Positions 19,792 through 28,354 of a DNA stretch of 64,000 nt are shown one piece after another (within the stretch, counting starts at the first letter, position 1; each line of letters starts with the position of its first letter). The stretch covers positions 3,286,001 through 3,350,000 of the forward strand of contig NZ_CP137134.1 of the NCBI RefSeq assembly GCF_033095785.1, written 5' to 3'. Both the position numbers and the translations under genes were made by a program. Below the pieces are notes generated by a model that searched no databases, had not been told where the DNA came from, and saw only the letters and a list, made by a program, of their open reading frames with translations. Origin of the DNA: Nitrosospira sp. Is2 (GTDB lineage: Bacteria; Pseudomonadota; Gammaproteobacteria; Burkholderiales; Nitrosomonadaceae).

Positions 19792-22068
19792 TCATAGCCT
19801 GATGCGGTTGAGCCGCAGCGCGTTGGTCACAACCGAGATTGAGCTCATCGCCATGGCCGCGCCGGCAAACATAGGCGATAAAAGCAGCCCGAAAAACGGG
19901 TAAAGCACCCCGGCTGCGACCGGGATGCCTAGGGCGTTATAGCCAAACGCGAAAACCAGGTTCTGACGGATGTTGTGCATGGTGGCGCGTGACAGTACGA
20001 TCGCGCGCTCGATCCCGCGCAGATCGCCTTTGACGAGGGTTACGCTTGCGCTTTCCATCGCTACATCGGTGCCGGTGCCCATCGCGATGCCCACATCGGC
20101 TTGCGCCAGTGCCGGCGCATCGTTAATTCCGTCTCCCGCCATCGCCACCTTCCGTCCCTCGCCCTGCAGCAGCTTGATATGGTCGGCCTTATCCTCAGGC
20201 AGCACCTCGGCCAAGGTGTGGTCGATGCCCAGTTGCCGGGCGACCGACTCGGCGGTTCGACGGGAGTCTCCCGTGAGCATGATAATATGGACGCCCAGCC
20301 TCCGTAGTCCCGCAATCGCTTCGGGCGTACTTTCCTTGATGGGGTCGGCGACCGCGGCGAGCCCGGCCGCGATGTCATCCACGGCAAAGTAGACCACGGT
20401 TTTGGCTTCTGTCCGCCACGTGTCGGCCTGCTCTTCCCAATGCTGCGTGTCGATACCCTGCTGCGCTAGAAAAGTGCGGCTGCCAACCAGCACGCGCTTG
20501 CCCTCGATTTCCGCCTGGACGCCAAGGCCCTTCAGCGCATGGAAATCGTGCGCTGTCGCGGGGGCAGGCTTTATGCCGCGATTTTTCGCGGCTTCGACGA
20601 TTGCATGCGCTATCGGATGTTCTGAAAGCTGCTCCACGGCTGCCACCAGCGCAAGCGCTTCCTCCCCGGGGATGCCTTCCACCTCAAAATCGGTCATGGC
20701 GGGCCGCCCCAGCGTGAGCGTGCCGGTTTTATCCACCACTACGGTATCGATATCGCGCATGCGCTCGATCGCTTCGGCGTTGCGGAACAGGACGCCCATG
20801 CGTGCACCCTGTCCCATCGCGACCGTCATGGAAATGGGCGTGGCGAGGCCGAGCGCGCAGGGACAGGCCATGATGAGCACGGAAATGGCATTGATGAAAG
20901 CATAGGCGAACTTCGGCTCGGGACCGAGAAGCCACCACGCAAGCGCCGTGACGATCGCAAGGGCAATGACGGCCTGGACGAAGTAGGCGGCAATGACGTC
21001 GGCGAGCCGTTGGATGGATGCCCGTGTGCGTTGCGCCTGCCCAACCATGTGAACGATGCGTGCCAGCAGGGTTTCGGAACCGACGCGCTCGGCGCGAATG
21101 ATGATAGAACCGTTGCCGTTCACCGTTCCGGCGGTTACCTTGTCGCCCTCGGCTTTGGCTATCGGCATAGGCTCCCCGGTGATCATCGATTCATCCACCC
21201 GTGTCGCGCCCTCAAGCACAACGCCATCCACCGGCATTTTCTCTCCCGGCTTCACGCGCAGCCGGTCGCCCACGGCCACCGTGTCGAGGGGCACCTGTTC
21301 TTCGGTCCCGTCGTCGCTCACGCGCCAGGCCTGGTTGGGGGCAAGCTTCAGCAACTGCTGTATGGCGCGGCAGGTCTGTCGCATTGCCCGCATTTGCAGG
21401 AGGTCGCCGAGCATCACCAGCGTTACGATGACAGCCGCGGCCTCGAAATAAGTACCCACCGAGCCGTCGTGTTCGCGAAACTCCTGCGGAAACCAGCCCG
21501 GCATCAGCACGGCAGCCAGACTGTAGAGGTACGCAAAACCCACGCCCAAGCCAATGAGGGTGTACATATTGAGCGCCCGATGCACCAGCGAAAACCAGAA
21601 TTTACGCAGGATCGGTCCGCCAACCCAGAGCACAACGGGCGTACCCAGCAGCAGTTCAATCCACCCGCGGGAGCGTGGCTGCAGTCCGAACGGCTCATGG
21701 ATGCCAGCCATGGGCGCCATCGCGAGCACGACCAATGGAATCGATAGGGCGACGCCAACCCGCAGACGGCGGGCGAGATCACGAGCTTCGGAATCATCAG
21801 GTTCGACTTCGCCCAGGTTTGCGCCCGCGATGGGCACCAGCGTCATGCCGCAGATGGGGCAATCGCCCGGCCTATCCTGGACGACCTCGGGGTGCATCGG
21901 GCACGTCCATCGTGCCCCCGTTGCCGTTGTCCCTGTTCTTGTGGCGAAGGTAGCGCCCTGCTTATGCCCGGCATGCTCATGCGCAGGTGCAGATTCAGCG
22001 GCCCCCCTGTGACCGGCGTGCTGATGAGCATAAGGAGTATGCGAGGAACGACTCGAATCTTGACTCAT
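19792..22068 (-). CDS. copA: Copper-translocating P1B-type ATPase
   Basis: Inner-membrane P-type ATPase exporting Cu(I) (or Ag(I)), 758 aa. The N terminus is His-rich (1-36) and followed by a small metal-binding domain with TCPMHPEV...CPICGMTLVP (55-79) instead of the usual HMA domain. Eight membrane helices are expected; the TGE actuator motif is at 298-300, the transmembrane metal motif CPC at 402-404, phosphorylation site DKTGT at 446-450, SEHPIAHA, and GDGINDAPALAQADVGIAMG. Residues before the C terminus (YNALG, MAMSSISVVTNALRL) match the Cu+ class 1B-1 pattern (YN and MSS). AGGAGTGG precedes the ATG. It likely works with the Cus system at 29-38 kb. Confidence 0.93.
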   Translation of the reverse strand: MSQDSSRSSHTPYAHQHAGHRGAAESAPAHEHAGHKQGATFATRTGTTATGARWTCPMHPEVVQDRPGDCPICGMTLVPIAGANLGEVEPDDSEARDLARRLRVGVALSIPLVVLAMAPMAGIHEPFGLQPRSRGWIELLLGTPVVLWVGGPILRKFWFSLVHRALNMYTLIGLGVGFAYLYSLAAVLMPGWFPQEFREHDGSVGTYFEAAAVIVTLVMLGDLLQMRAMRQTCRAIQQLLKLAPNQAWRVSDDGTEEQVPLDTVAVGDRLRVKPGEKMPVDGVVLEGATRVDESMITGEPMPIAKAEGDKVTAGTVNGNGSIIIRAERVGSETLLARIVHMVGQAQRTRASIQRLADVIAAYFVQAVIALAIVTALAWWLLGPEPKFAYAFINAISVLIMACPCALGLATPISMTVAMGQGARMGVLFRNAEAIERMRDIDTVVVDKTGTLTLGRPAMTDFEVEGIPGEEALALVAAVEQLSEHPIAHAIVEAAKNRGIKPAPATAHDFHALKGLGVQAEIEGKRVLVGSRTFLAQQGIDTQHWEEQADTWRTEAKTVVYFAVDDIAAGLAAVADPIKESTPEAIAGLRRLGVHIIMLTGDSRRTAESVARQLGIDHTLAEVLPEDKADHIKLLQGEGRKVAMAGDGINDAPALAQADVGIAMGTGTDVAMESASVTLVKGDLRGIERAIVLSRATMHNIRQNLVFAFGYNALGIPVAAGVLYPFFGLLLSPMFAGAAMAMSSISVVTNALRLNRIRL

Positions 22069-22254
22069 TTTCCACTCCTGGTCTGCACTGCCGATTTTCC
22101 CCCATGAATAGCTTCCCTTGAGCCCTTCGAAGCTTCACGGGGTGAGAAGTTGACGAGATTGCCGCGGGGCCTGCCAAGTACTTAATTTATACTAGGCCAG
22201 TTTTTGCTTCACTGAGCTAAAGATAACCAACCTAGATAATGGAGAGTCGGTGAG

Positions 22255-22635
22255 GTGTCAGCGAAGTCCGAGCCCTGCCGAAACGTTCAGCGCCATCCAG
22301 TGTATGAGGCGCTGCTGGAAGCGACAGCACGACAACTCGGCGCTGCCATCGCCGCCGTGGAATTGTCGTTTTCGTTATCGGATGCCGATGAGCTGCGAAC
22401 GCTACTAGGTGATGCAGGCTTTCAACACATACAGATTACTCCCCAGTCGCTCGATATTCACCTGCCGTCGCCAGAGCGTTTTGTGCAGCTCACGGTTTTG
22501 GGTGTGGCAACGTCGATACCCGCATTTATGCGGCTCGGTGCTGCGGAGCGCTCCACCCTCGTGGATGCCGTCATTGACGAGACGCACGCAGTCGCTAAAC
22601 GTTACCGCAAGGGGCGCACGCTACATTTCCGATGA
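22255..22635 (+). pseudogene. C-terminal fragment of a SAM-dependent methyltransferase
   Basis: A 126-codon frame from a GTG. HPVYEALLEATARQLGA, then FSLSDADELRTLLGDAGFQH, LPSPERFVQL and the helical end resemble the last third of class I ubiquinone/menaquinone-type methyltransferases. The SAM-binding N-terminal half (GxGxG) is absent and is not found upstream, where the copA promoter region lies. I treat it as a decayed remnant. It could be translated from the GTG, but it would lack the catalytic site. Confidence 0.55.
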
Positions 22636-22791
22636 TCTCCCATATTGCAAGCGCAAGCAGGTAATACGGTAAAGGGAGGGGCTCGCCTGGCCCCGCGCTC
22701 TTAAATTGGCTAGGCCCAGCGGCGGCGGTGTGAATTCAATTCCTATCCCCTATCCAGCTGACATCGCGGGGGATTAGCGCTCCCCGCATCC

Positions 22792-22905
22792 TTATAGATC
22801 GGCTGGCCTCGGAAAACATCTGGATATCTGGCTCAAGATTGAGGAGGATCGCCATGCCCTATCGCAATCTGGCGTGATCGTCCACCGGCATCCCTTGTGC
22901 TTCCG
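22792..22905 (-). pseudogene. Decayed response-regulator N-terminus (copy 1)
   Basis: Reading the minus strand gives VDDHA, then GMAI...NLEPDIQMFSEAS, a degenerate version of the receiver start of the regulator at 27698-28354 (VDDHAMFRHGMEML...EPDMEVFAEAG), interrupted by stops. It is about 100 bases downstream of the lipoprotein gene 23009-23425, as in the second copy at 24.5-24.9 kb. Confidence 0.5.
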
Positions 22906-23008
22906 AGGCTGGCATATGTCAGTTCCTGGAATCATTGCGCTCTCTTAGTGGGCAGTTCTGTTACTTTTCAGTCCGGTTGCTAAAATCTGATCCGCGTCCT
23001 AGCATTGT

Positions 23009-23425
23009 TTATCTGCTGCTTACCTGGCGCAGCGGTTCCCCGGCGGCGGCATTATTACCTTTCGCAAATTCCGACATCCTGCGGTGAAAAGCACCTTGGG
23101 CAGCGGCTTTCTTTGCGTCCAGGTTGTATTTTCGCGCCATAGCTATGGCCTGCGCCTGGAAATCCTGCCCGCGCCTCCCGAAGAGGTAGCTTTTGTCCTC
23201 GTAATGCTGGAGCAATTTCTCGCGTTCCTCCGCCTTTACCAGTAGTTCCTTAGCGGTATTTTCATACCGCTTTGCAATAATGTCGTGGTCGCTCAAAACT
23301 CTGGTATTTTGTAAAGCCGCGCTGGTACTGTCGCTCTGCCCTTTGAGAAAATCGGTCTGGGCGCAGGAAGCCAGCAGGCTCAGGGTGGCGACGGCGGCAA
23401 CAAAGTTCCTTATCTCTGTTTTCAT
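23009..23425 (-). CDS. Small coiled-coil lipoprotein, family member 2
   Basis: 138 aa. Signal peptide with lipobox LLASC (Cys 21), then a charged helical body containing KRYENTAKELLVKAEEREK, LLQHYEDKSYLFGRRGQDF and the C-terminal FHRRMSEFAKG. Homologous to the lipoproteins at 17342-17698 and 47288-47695 (closest to the latter: LLQHY-x-x-KSYL-x-GR-x-x-QD). GGAGAC lies about ten bases before the ATG. The upstream region (23462-23590) is duplicated at 24793-24921, where most of the second lipoprotein copy has been deleted. Confidence 0.8.
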   Translation of the reverse strand: MKTEIRNFVAAVATLSLLASCAQTDFLKGQSDSTSAALQNTRVLSDHDIIAKRYENTAKELLVKAEEREKLLQHYEDKSYLFGRRGQDFQAQAIAMARKYNLDAKKAAAQGAFHRRMSEFAKGNNAAAGEPLRQVSSR

Positions 23426-23461
23426 GATGGGTTGTCTCCAATAGAGTGTTATGAAATGAAT

Positions 23462-23590
23462 GAAGTGACAGCAGTTTCATCCTAATCCAGTCCATACCAT
23501 TGGTATATTGGGGAAACTCTGGTTTTAAGCTAGGCAAAACCTTGAGCAACCCTAGGTGAACCCTTAAGAAAAATACAGTGAAACCCTTAG
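23462..23590. repeat. Duplicated lipoprotein upstream region, copy A
   Basis: About 130 bases nearly identical (roughly 95% by eye) to 24793-24921, in the same orientation. It contains a palindrome ATACCA-T-TGGTAT (23494-23506) that could be a regulator site. In this copy the block sits directly upstream of the intact lipoprotein gene on the minus strand. Confidence 0.85.
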
Positions 23591-23788
23591 CGATGCATGA
23601 GAAGCTCCGCGCGAGCCTTGATTATCCGCACCAACGCTATATAGCGAATACGTCCTCGAGGACGGGATTCCACGGGGTTCTGGCTCCTCGCCCTCAGCGG
23701 TTCCTGCGCTTTATTTAGCATGATTTGTTCTCGCAGGATCGCCAGATGGGGCGGGCGCGGGTTCTTGCCCCGCCCTGCGGACAAGCCA

Positions 23789-24263
23789 TTCCTGCTTCCG
23801 CAGGAACAGAAACTCATCGGCGCCGTCGCAAACCTACCTGGAGAGATGGCGAGGGCAACGACCTAGAGTAAATGCTGGTTTCCATTGGGAAACATATCAG
23901 CATACGATGGGGCAGGAACTGTACGACAATCTTGCACAGCAGATGGGTCGATCGGCTTTCAGGCGGAGACCCGGAAGCTGAACATGTCGCCTTTAAGGTA
24001 GCGCATACGCAAGTTGCCCGGTCCATCGCTACTCAAGCGCGTCACGTAGTGGGCGATGCAAGGCACTAGCCCAGAGCCTGACCTGTTGATGCGCGACGAT
24101 GCCAGCGGCATTGCCGGTATTGACCCGGAGCATGGCTCCGCGGGGATATGAGAATTAAAATGATGCATTGCCGTGCCCATCAGCTTGGCGCCACGCTCAA
24201 ATTCCTTTCCCCCTAAGGGGCGCAAGAAGCGGCTAGAAAGGCGAATGGTGAAGGAACCGCAAG
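23789..24263 (+). pseudogene. Decayed histidine-kinase C-terminal half
   Basis: The plus strand here aligns with 26969-27695 of the intact kinase gene: TTCCTG...CCG-AG-A-CAG, then CTGGTTTCCATTG, CAGCATACGAT, and near the end GGAG...CATGGCTCC and GCCC-C-CAG-TTGG. Internal deletions and stops break the frame. It runs directly into a response-regulator start at 24265, reproducing the kinase-regulator order of 25554-28354. It is therefore a decayed copy of that operon. Confidence 0.7.
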
Positions 24264-24264
24264 C

Positions 24265-24320
24265 ATGGGAACCTCGAAAGCACAAGTGGGGCTGGTCGAC
24301 GATGACGCGGTTTCGACTCC
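24265..24320 (+). pseudogene. Response-regulator start fragment following the kinase remnant
   Basis: ATGGGAACCTCGAAAGC... encodes MGTSKAQVGLVDDDA, close to METSKARVMLVDDHA at 27698. The similarity stops after about 18 codons, where an oppositely oriented regulator fragment begins. This looks like an inversion or recombination joint. Confidence 0.6.
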
Positions 24321-24325
24321 GAACT

Positions 24326-24630
24326 TCAAGTCGCGAGCCGCGTCAACAATCCTGCCTGTATTTGCCTGCTTAGATATAAATTCCCTTTCAATACTTCGCA
24401 AATAGCGTTCGCAAGCACCTTGCCCGGCTCCTGCTTCATCGCATAGCCTTGCGCGTCGGCCCGTAAAACGCGTTCAGCGTACACTGTTTCCTCCAGCGCC
24501 TCCGTGCTATTACTGGCCTCGGCAAACACCTCCATATCGGGTTCGAGGTTGATGCGCATGGCCATGCCCCGCCGCCCGCAACACGGCATGATCGTCCACC
24601 AGCAAAACTTGTGCTTTCAAGCTAATATAG
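24326..24630 (-). pseudogene. Decayed NarL-type response regulator (copy 2)
   Basis: The minus strand reads KAQVLLVDDHAV, then EPDMEVFAEAS, and, after an internal deletion, VYAERVLRADAQGYAMKQ and EPGKVLANAICEVLKGNLYL. These match the receiver of the regulator at 27698-28354 (VYAERALRVGAKGYVMKQ). The central receiver part with the phosphoacceptor Asp and the whole LuxR-type DNA-binding domain are missing. It is non-functional. Confidence 0.7.
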
Positions 24631-24718
24631 TTTTAGTACCTGGAATCATCACGCTCTTGAAGCTCATCGCTGTTACTCGCAGTCGGGTGTAGAATCTGAT
24701 CCGGTCCTAGGCTTTGTT

Positions 24719-24790
24719 TTAACGTTTGCTTACCTGATGCACGGGCTCCCCGGCACCGATATAATCAGGCTCTGTAGGTTCGGACATCCT
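24719..24790 (-). pseudogene. Remnant of a duplicated small lipoprotein (C-terminal end)
   Basis: Minus-strand codons give RRMSEPTEPDYIGAGEPVHQ ending in VSKR, matching the end of the lipoprotein at 23009-23425 (RRMSEFAKG...AAGEPLRQVSSR). The rest of the coding sequence is deleted, and the duplicated upstream block 24793-24921 abuts directly. Confidence 0.7.
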
Positions 24791-24792
24791 GC

Positions 24793-24921
24793 GAAGTGAC
24801 AGCAGTTTCATCCTATTCCAGTCGATACCATCGGTATATTGGGGAAACTCTGGTTTTAAGCTAGGCGAAACCTTGAGCAACCCTAGGTGAACCCTTAAGA
24901 AAAAATCAGTGAAACCCTTAG
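24793..24921. repeat. Duplicated lipoprotein upstream region, copy B
   Basis: Direct repeat of 23462-23590. The central palindrome has become ATACC-ATC-GGTAT (24825-24837). It now faces a lipoprotein remnant that has lost its start, so it is probably no longer functional as a promoter for that gene. Confidence 0.85.
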
Positions 24922-24929
24922 CGCTGTTC

Positions 24930-25553
24930 ATTGGGTAAACCCCTAAGCGATGCACGAATGAGCGTTCGTGGGAGGCTTATGACCACCAATGAGCGCGTCA
25001 GCCCGGGAGACGTGCACAATGGATAGCCTGCATTGCCGTCTTTTCAACGCGGGAAGGGTACCTGGTGCTTTAACCTCGTCTATAGAAAAGGCTACTGGCT
25101 CAGTGGCATGGTTTGCCAAGCCCGAGCATCTGACAGTTCGCTCTTTTCCATTCCTGAGCGACCGTGGTTCCACCCCTGCGACTACCGAGTTCCGATTTCG
25201 GCACATACGTCTACCTTGGGTTCCGATTTCTACCGGTGGGACGAATAGCTCCGATCCGCCACCTTTTCTACCCGCCTCTCAGATTGTTTCTCCACTGCCG
25301 GCGCAAACGGTCTCCGCCTGGTGCTCCATATAGGCTGAAGGTTGTTATTCTCACGTAGCAGGCCAGGAGACCTGGTTCCTGACACTGGTCGCGCGGCTCA
25401 ATTCAAGAATGTGGTAAGGCGCGCCCCCATCCCCGGTAATAGTCCATACGGTCTATTTTTTAGCGCTATCGCTATCGTTAGTGCTATACAGAACTAAGAA
25501 AGTCCGAATAAAAACGGCAAAAAACATCGGATAATAAAAGAGGGGGAGTCCTC
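24930..25553. other. Spacer upstream of the GAF-repeat kinase
   Basis: About 620 bases with open frames on both strands (for example 24989-25333) that have no ribosome-binding site or recognisable product. The region directly before 25554 is AT-rich and ends with the Shine-Dalgarno GGGGGAG. Nothing else supported. Confidence 0.4.
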
Positions 25554-27695
25554 ATGATCAGCAAAAACGTCGCGACTGCTGTAACCAACGGGCAGACAGA
25601 AGAGCCCGCAAGCGTGGGAAAGGCGCTGCGGGAGCGGTTCAAGGAGATCACCGCTCTCTACGAAAGCCGCCGTCGGATGGGGCCCGAATTACCCCTGGAC
25701 GATATTTGCCGGCAGATTTTTGACCATTTGATACCGGCAATGCACTTCCCGGTAATGGCGAGCGCCATGATCGAACTTGACGGCAGGTGTTTCACGTCAG
25801 GGAACTATCGCGACGGTAGTATGCACGAGTTGCAATCGAACATTGCAGTGCTCGACAGGCTGTGCGGGCACTTGCGCGTGTTTTATCCTGACAATACGTC
25901 ATTCCTGCTGCCGGAAGAACAGGAGCTCGTCGATGCAATCGCCTGCGACCTTGAGAGATGGCTTAAGGAAATTGAGTGCCTGTATGAGATTCGACGCGGA
26001 TCAGGTCTGGAATTGCCGTTGGAGGATGTCTGCCAGAAAATGTTGGAAAACCTGATACCGGCGCTGCAATTCCCAGAATCCGCTGCCGTCGTCATCGAAC
26101 TCGAAGAAAGGCGATTTGCTGCCGCGAGGCAAAAGCAGGGGTTTACACACGAGCTACACTCGAAGATTAGTGCGGCCAACAAGTTGGGTGAGCAGGGAAC
26201 GACGCACCAGCTGCGATCGAACATTACGGTGAATAATAGACTGTACGGGCATTTGGGCGTTCTCTATCCTGAAGATACGCCATTCCTGCTACCGGACGAG
26301 CAGGAACTCATCGACGCACTCGCGCGCGAGCTGGAACGATGGCTTAAGGAAGTTAACTGCCTTTATGAGATCCGCCGCGGTGCAGGGCTGCAATTGTCGC
26401 TGGACGATGTCTGCCAGGAAATTTTGAAGCACCTGATACCGGCTCTGGAATTCCCGGAATCGGCGACCGTTGTGATTGAACTCGACGACAGGCGATTTGC
26501 TACTCCGAGTCACGAGCAGGGTCTTACGCACGAGCTACACTCGAAGATTAATGCGGATAACACATCACCTGGGCAGTTACGCCTATTCTATCCCCTGGAC
26601 AAACCCTTCCTGATGCCGGAGGAACAAAGACTAATAGACGCCCTTGCCGCTGAATTGGGGAAATGGCTCGAGGCCAAAAAAATCAATGAAACGTTGCGCA
26701 AGCGCCTGGAGGAAATTACCTGCCTCTACGAGATACGCCGGACCTTGGGGCGAGAATCATCGCTCGATAACGCCTGCCACCATATCGTCAGGCACCTGGT
26801 TGCGGCAATGCGATTCCCGGAAATGGCTATCGCCATGATCGAACTCGAAGACAGGCGCTACAGCTCGGAGAATCAAGCCCATGTTCTTACGCACGAACTG
26901 CGATCGAACATTACAGCGAAGAAGAGGCTGTGCGGGCAGTTGCGGGTGTTCTACCCTGAAGACAACCCCTTCCTGTTACCGGAAGAGCAGAGATTAATCG
27001 ACGCCGTCGCCCGCGACCTGGAGCGATGGCTGGAGGGCAAGCGCCAGGAACAAACCCTGGTTTCCATTGCGGAACAATATCAGCATACGATCGGGCGGGA
27101 ATTACACGATAATCTTGGGCAGGAGATTGCAGCGCTCGGTTACCAGGCCGAGGCCCTGGAACAAGACATGTCGACTTCCGGTAACGCGAAGGCCGCGAAA
27201 ATTGCTGCGTCCATCGCCAGGCAAGCGCAGGGCGCGGTCGGGCGATGCAAGGAACTGGCCCAGGGCCTGCTTCCATTTGAATTGGAAACCCATGGCTTGG
27301 TGAAATCGCTGCAAGCACTCTCAAACAGGGTTGCTGACGCCTATAAGATCAGCTGTGAATTCATCCAGGCCAATGATGTTGCCATCAACGATAACGAGAT
27401 TGCGCTTAATTTTTATCGGACTGCACAGGAAGCAGTCAGCAATGCGATACGTCATGGGGGTGCGCATCATATCGTCATTTCGCTGGGCTCCGGCAGCGGA
27501 ATGCTCTATCTGTCGATACGCGACGATGGCAGCGGGATTTCCAATATTGATACCGAGCATGGCTCCAGCACGGGAGTGGGAATTAAAATCATGCATTACC
27601 GTGCCCGCCAGTTGGGTGCTGCCCTGAGATTCCTGTCCCGCCCCGAAGGGGGCACCGAAGTGCGGTTAGAGATGCGAATGGTTCAGGAAACATAA
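25554..27695 (+). CDS. Cytoplasmic sensor histidine kinase with four tandem GAF-like repeats
   Basis: 713 aa, no membrane helix. Four homologous units of about 107-127 residues lie at 31-137, 139-265, 266-373 and 386-493. Each begins I/V-x-x-LYE-x-RR-x-x-G, continues with LxHLIPA-x-xFP-x-x-A-x-xIEL and ends FLLPEEQELIDA-x-A-x-xLERWL. They look like GAF-type sensor modules. The kinase core is HisKA_3: phosphoacceptor His 518 in GRELHDNLGQEIAAL, N box AQEAVSNAIRHG (624-635), G boxes DDGSGI (657-662) and TGVGIKIM (673-680). This is the NarX/LiaS/DesK type. It is followed after 2 bases by its NarL-type partner. GGGGGAG precedes the ATG. Unit 2 carries an extra half-repeat (THELHSKI...THQLRSNI). 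Confidence 0.9.
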   Translation: MISKNVATAVTNGQTEEPASVGKALRERFKEITALYESRRRMGPELPLDDICRQIFDHLIPAMHFPVMASAMIELDGRCFTSGNYRDGSMHELQSNIAVLDRLCGHLRVFYPDNTSFLLPEEQELVDAIACDLERWLKEIECLYEIRRGSGLELPLEDVCQKMLENLIPALQFPESAAVVIELEERRFAAARQKQGFTHELHSKISAANKLGEQGTTHQLRSNITVNNRLYGHLGVLYPEDTPFLLPDEQELIDALARELERWLKEVNCLYEIRRGAGLQLSLDDVCQEILKHLIPALEFPESATVVIELDDRRFATPSHEQGLTHELHSKINADNTSPGQLRLFYPLDKPFLMPEEQRLIDALAAELGKWLEAKKINETLRKRLEEITCLYEIRRTLGRESSLDNACHHIVRHLVAAMRFPEMAIAMIELEDRRYSSENQAHVLTHELRSNITAKKRLCGQLRVFYPEDNPFLLPEEQRLIDAVARDLERWLEGKRQEQTLVSIAEQYQHTIGRELHDNLGQEIAALGYQAEALEQDMSTSGNAKAAKIAASIARQAQGAVGRCKELAQGLLPFELETHGLVKSLQALSNRVADAYKISCEFIQANDVAINDNEIALNFYRTAQEAVSNAIRHGGAHHIVISLGSGSGMLYLSIRDDGSGISNIDTEHGSSTGVGIKIMHYRARQLGAALRFLSRPEGGTEVRLEMRMVQET

Positions 27696-27697
27696 GC

Positions 27698-28354
27698 ATG
27701 GAAACGTCGAAAGCGCGAGTAATGCTGGTCGACGATCACGCCATGTTTCGGCATGGCATGGAGATGCTTATCAATCGCGAGCCCGATATGGAGGTGTTTG
27801 CCGAGGCTGGTGATGCCGAGGAAGCGCTGGCCATCCTCAATGCGGGCCATCAGCCTGATATTATTTTGATGGACGTGTCTTTAAAAACCCATTCCGGATT
27901 CGAGCTAATAAAGAAGGTGCATAGCGTAATGCCTGAAATGCCCGTGCTGGTGGTGTCCATGCACGACGGGGCAGTGTATGCCGAACGAGCTTTGCGGGTC
28001 GGAGCGAAAGGTTATGTGATGAAGCAGGAGCCGGGCAAGGTACTTGTGAATGCTATTCGCGAAGTATTGAAAGGAAACTTATATTTGAGCGAGCCGATAC
28101 AGGACAGATTGTTGAAGCGCATCGCGAACGGAAATTCAAATTCCGAACCGCTGATCAGCACCCTGACCCCCACCGAGTTTGAGGTACTGCATCTGATTGG
28201 AGCCGGACATAGCAGCCAGCAAATTGCCGACCTGCTTAATCGCAGCATTAAAACAATTGAAACGCATCGTTACAACATGCGTATCAAACTGAATTTGAAA
28301 GATGCGGCTGATTTGGTACGGTATGCGGCTCTCTGGGTCTCGGAAGGGCAATAG
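27698..28354 (+). CDS. NarL/FixJ-type response regulator
   Basis: 218 aa. Receiver domain with VMLVDDHAMFRHGMEML (acidic pair 12-13), phosphoacceptor Asp 59 in DIILMDVSL, the conserved Ser in VVSMH and Lys in GYVMKQ. C-terminal LuxR-type helix-turn-helix LTPTEFEVLHLIGAGHSSQQ followed by IADLLNRSIKTIETHRYNM. Start preceded by AGGAAA; 2 bases after the kinase stop, so co-transcribed and presumably its cognate output. Typical targets are sigma-70 promoters; none can be assigned here. Decayed copies of this gene lie at 22.8 and 24.3-24.6 kb. Confidence 0.94.
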   Translation: METSKARVMLVDDHAMFRHGMEMLINREPDMEVFAEAGDAEEALAILNAGHQPDIILMDVSLKTHSGFELIKKVHSVMPEMPVLVVSMHDGAVYAERALRVGAKGYVMKQEPGKVLVNAIREVLKGNLYLSEPIQDRLLKRIANGNSNSEPLISTLTPTEFEVLHLIGAGHSSQQIADLLNRSIKTIETHRYNMRIKLNLKDAADLVRYAALWVSEGQ

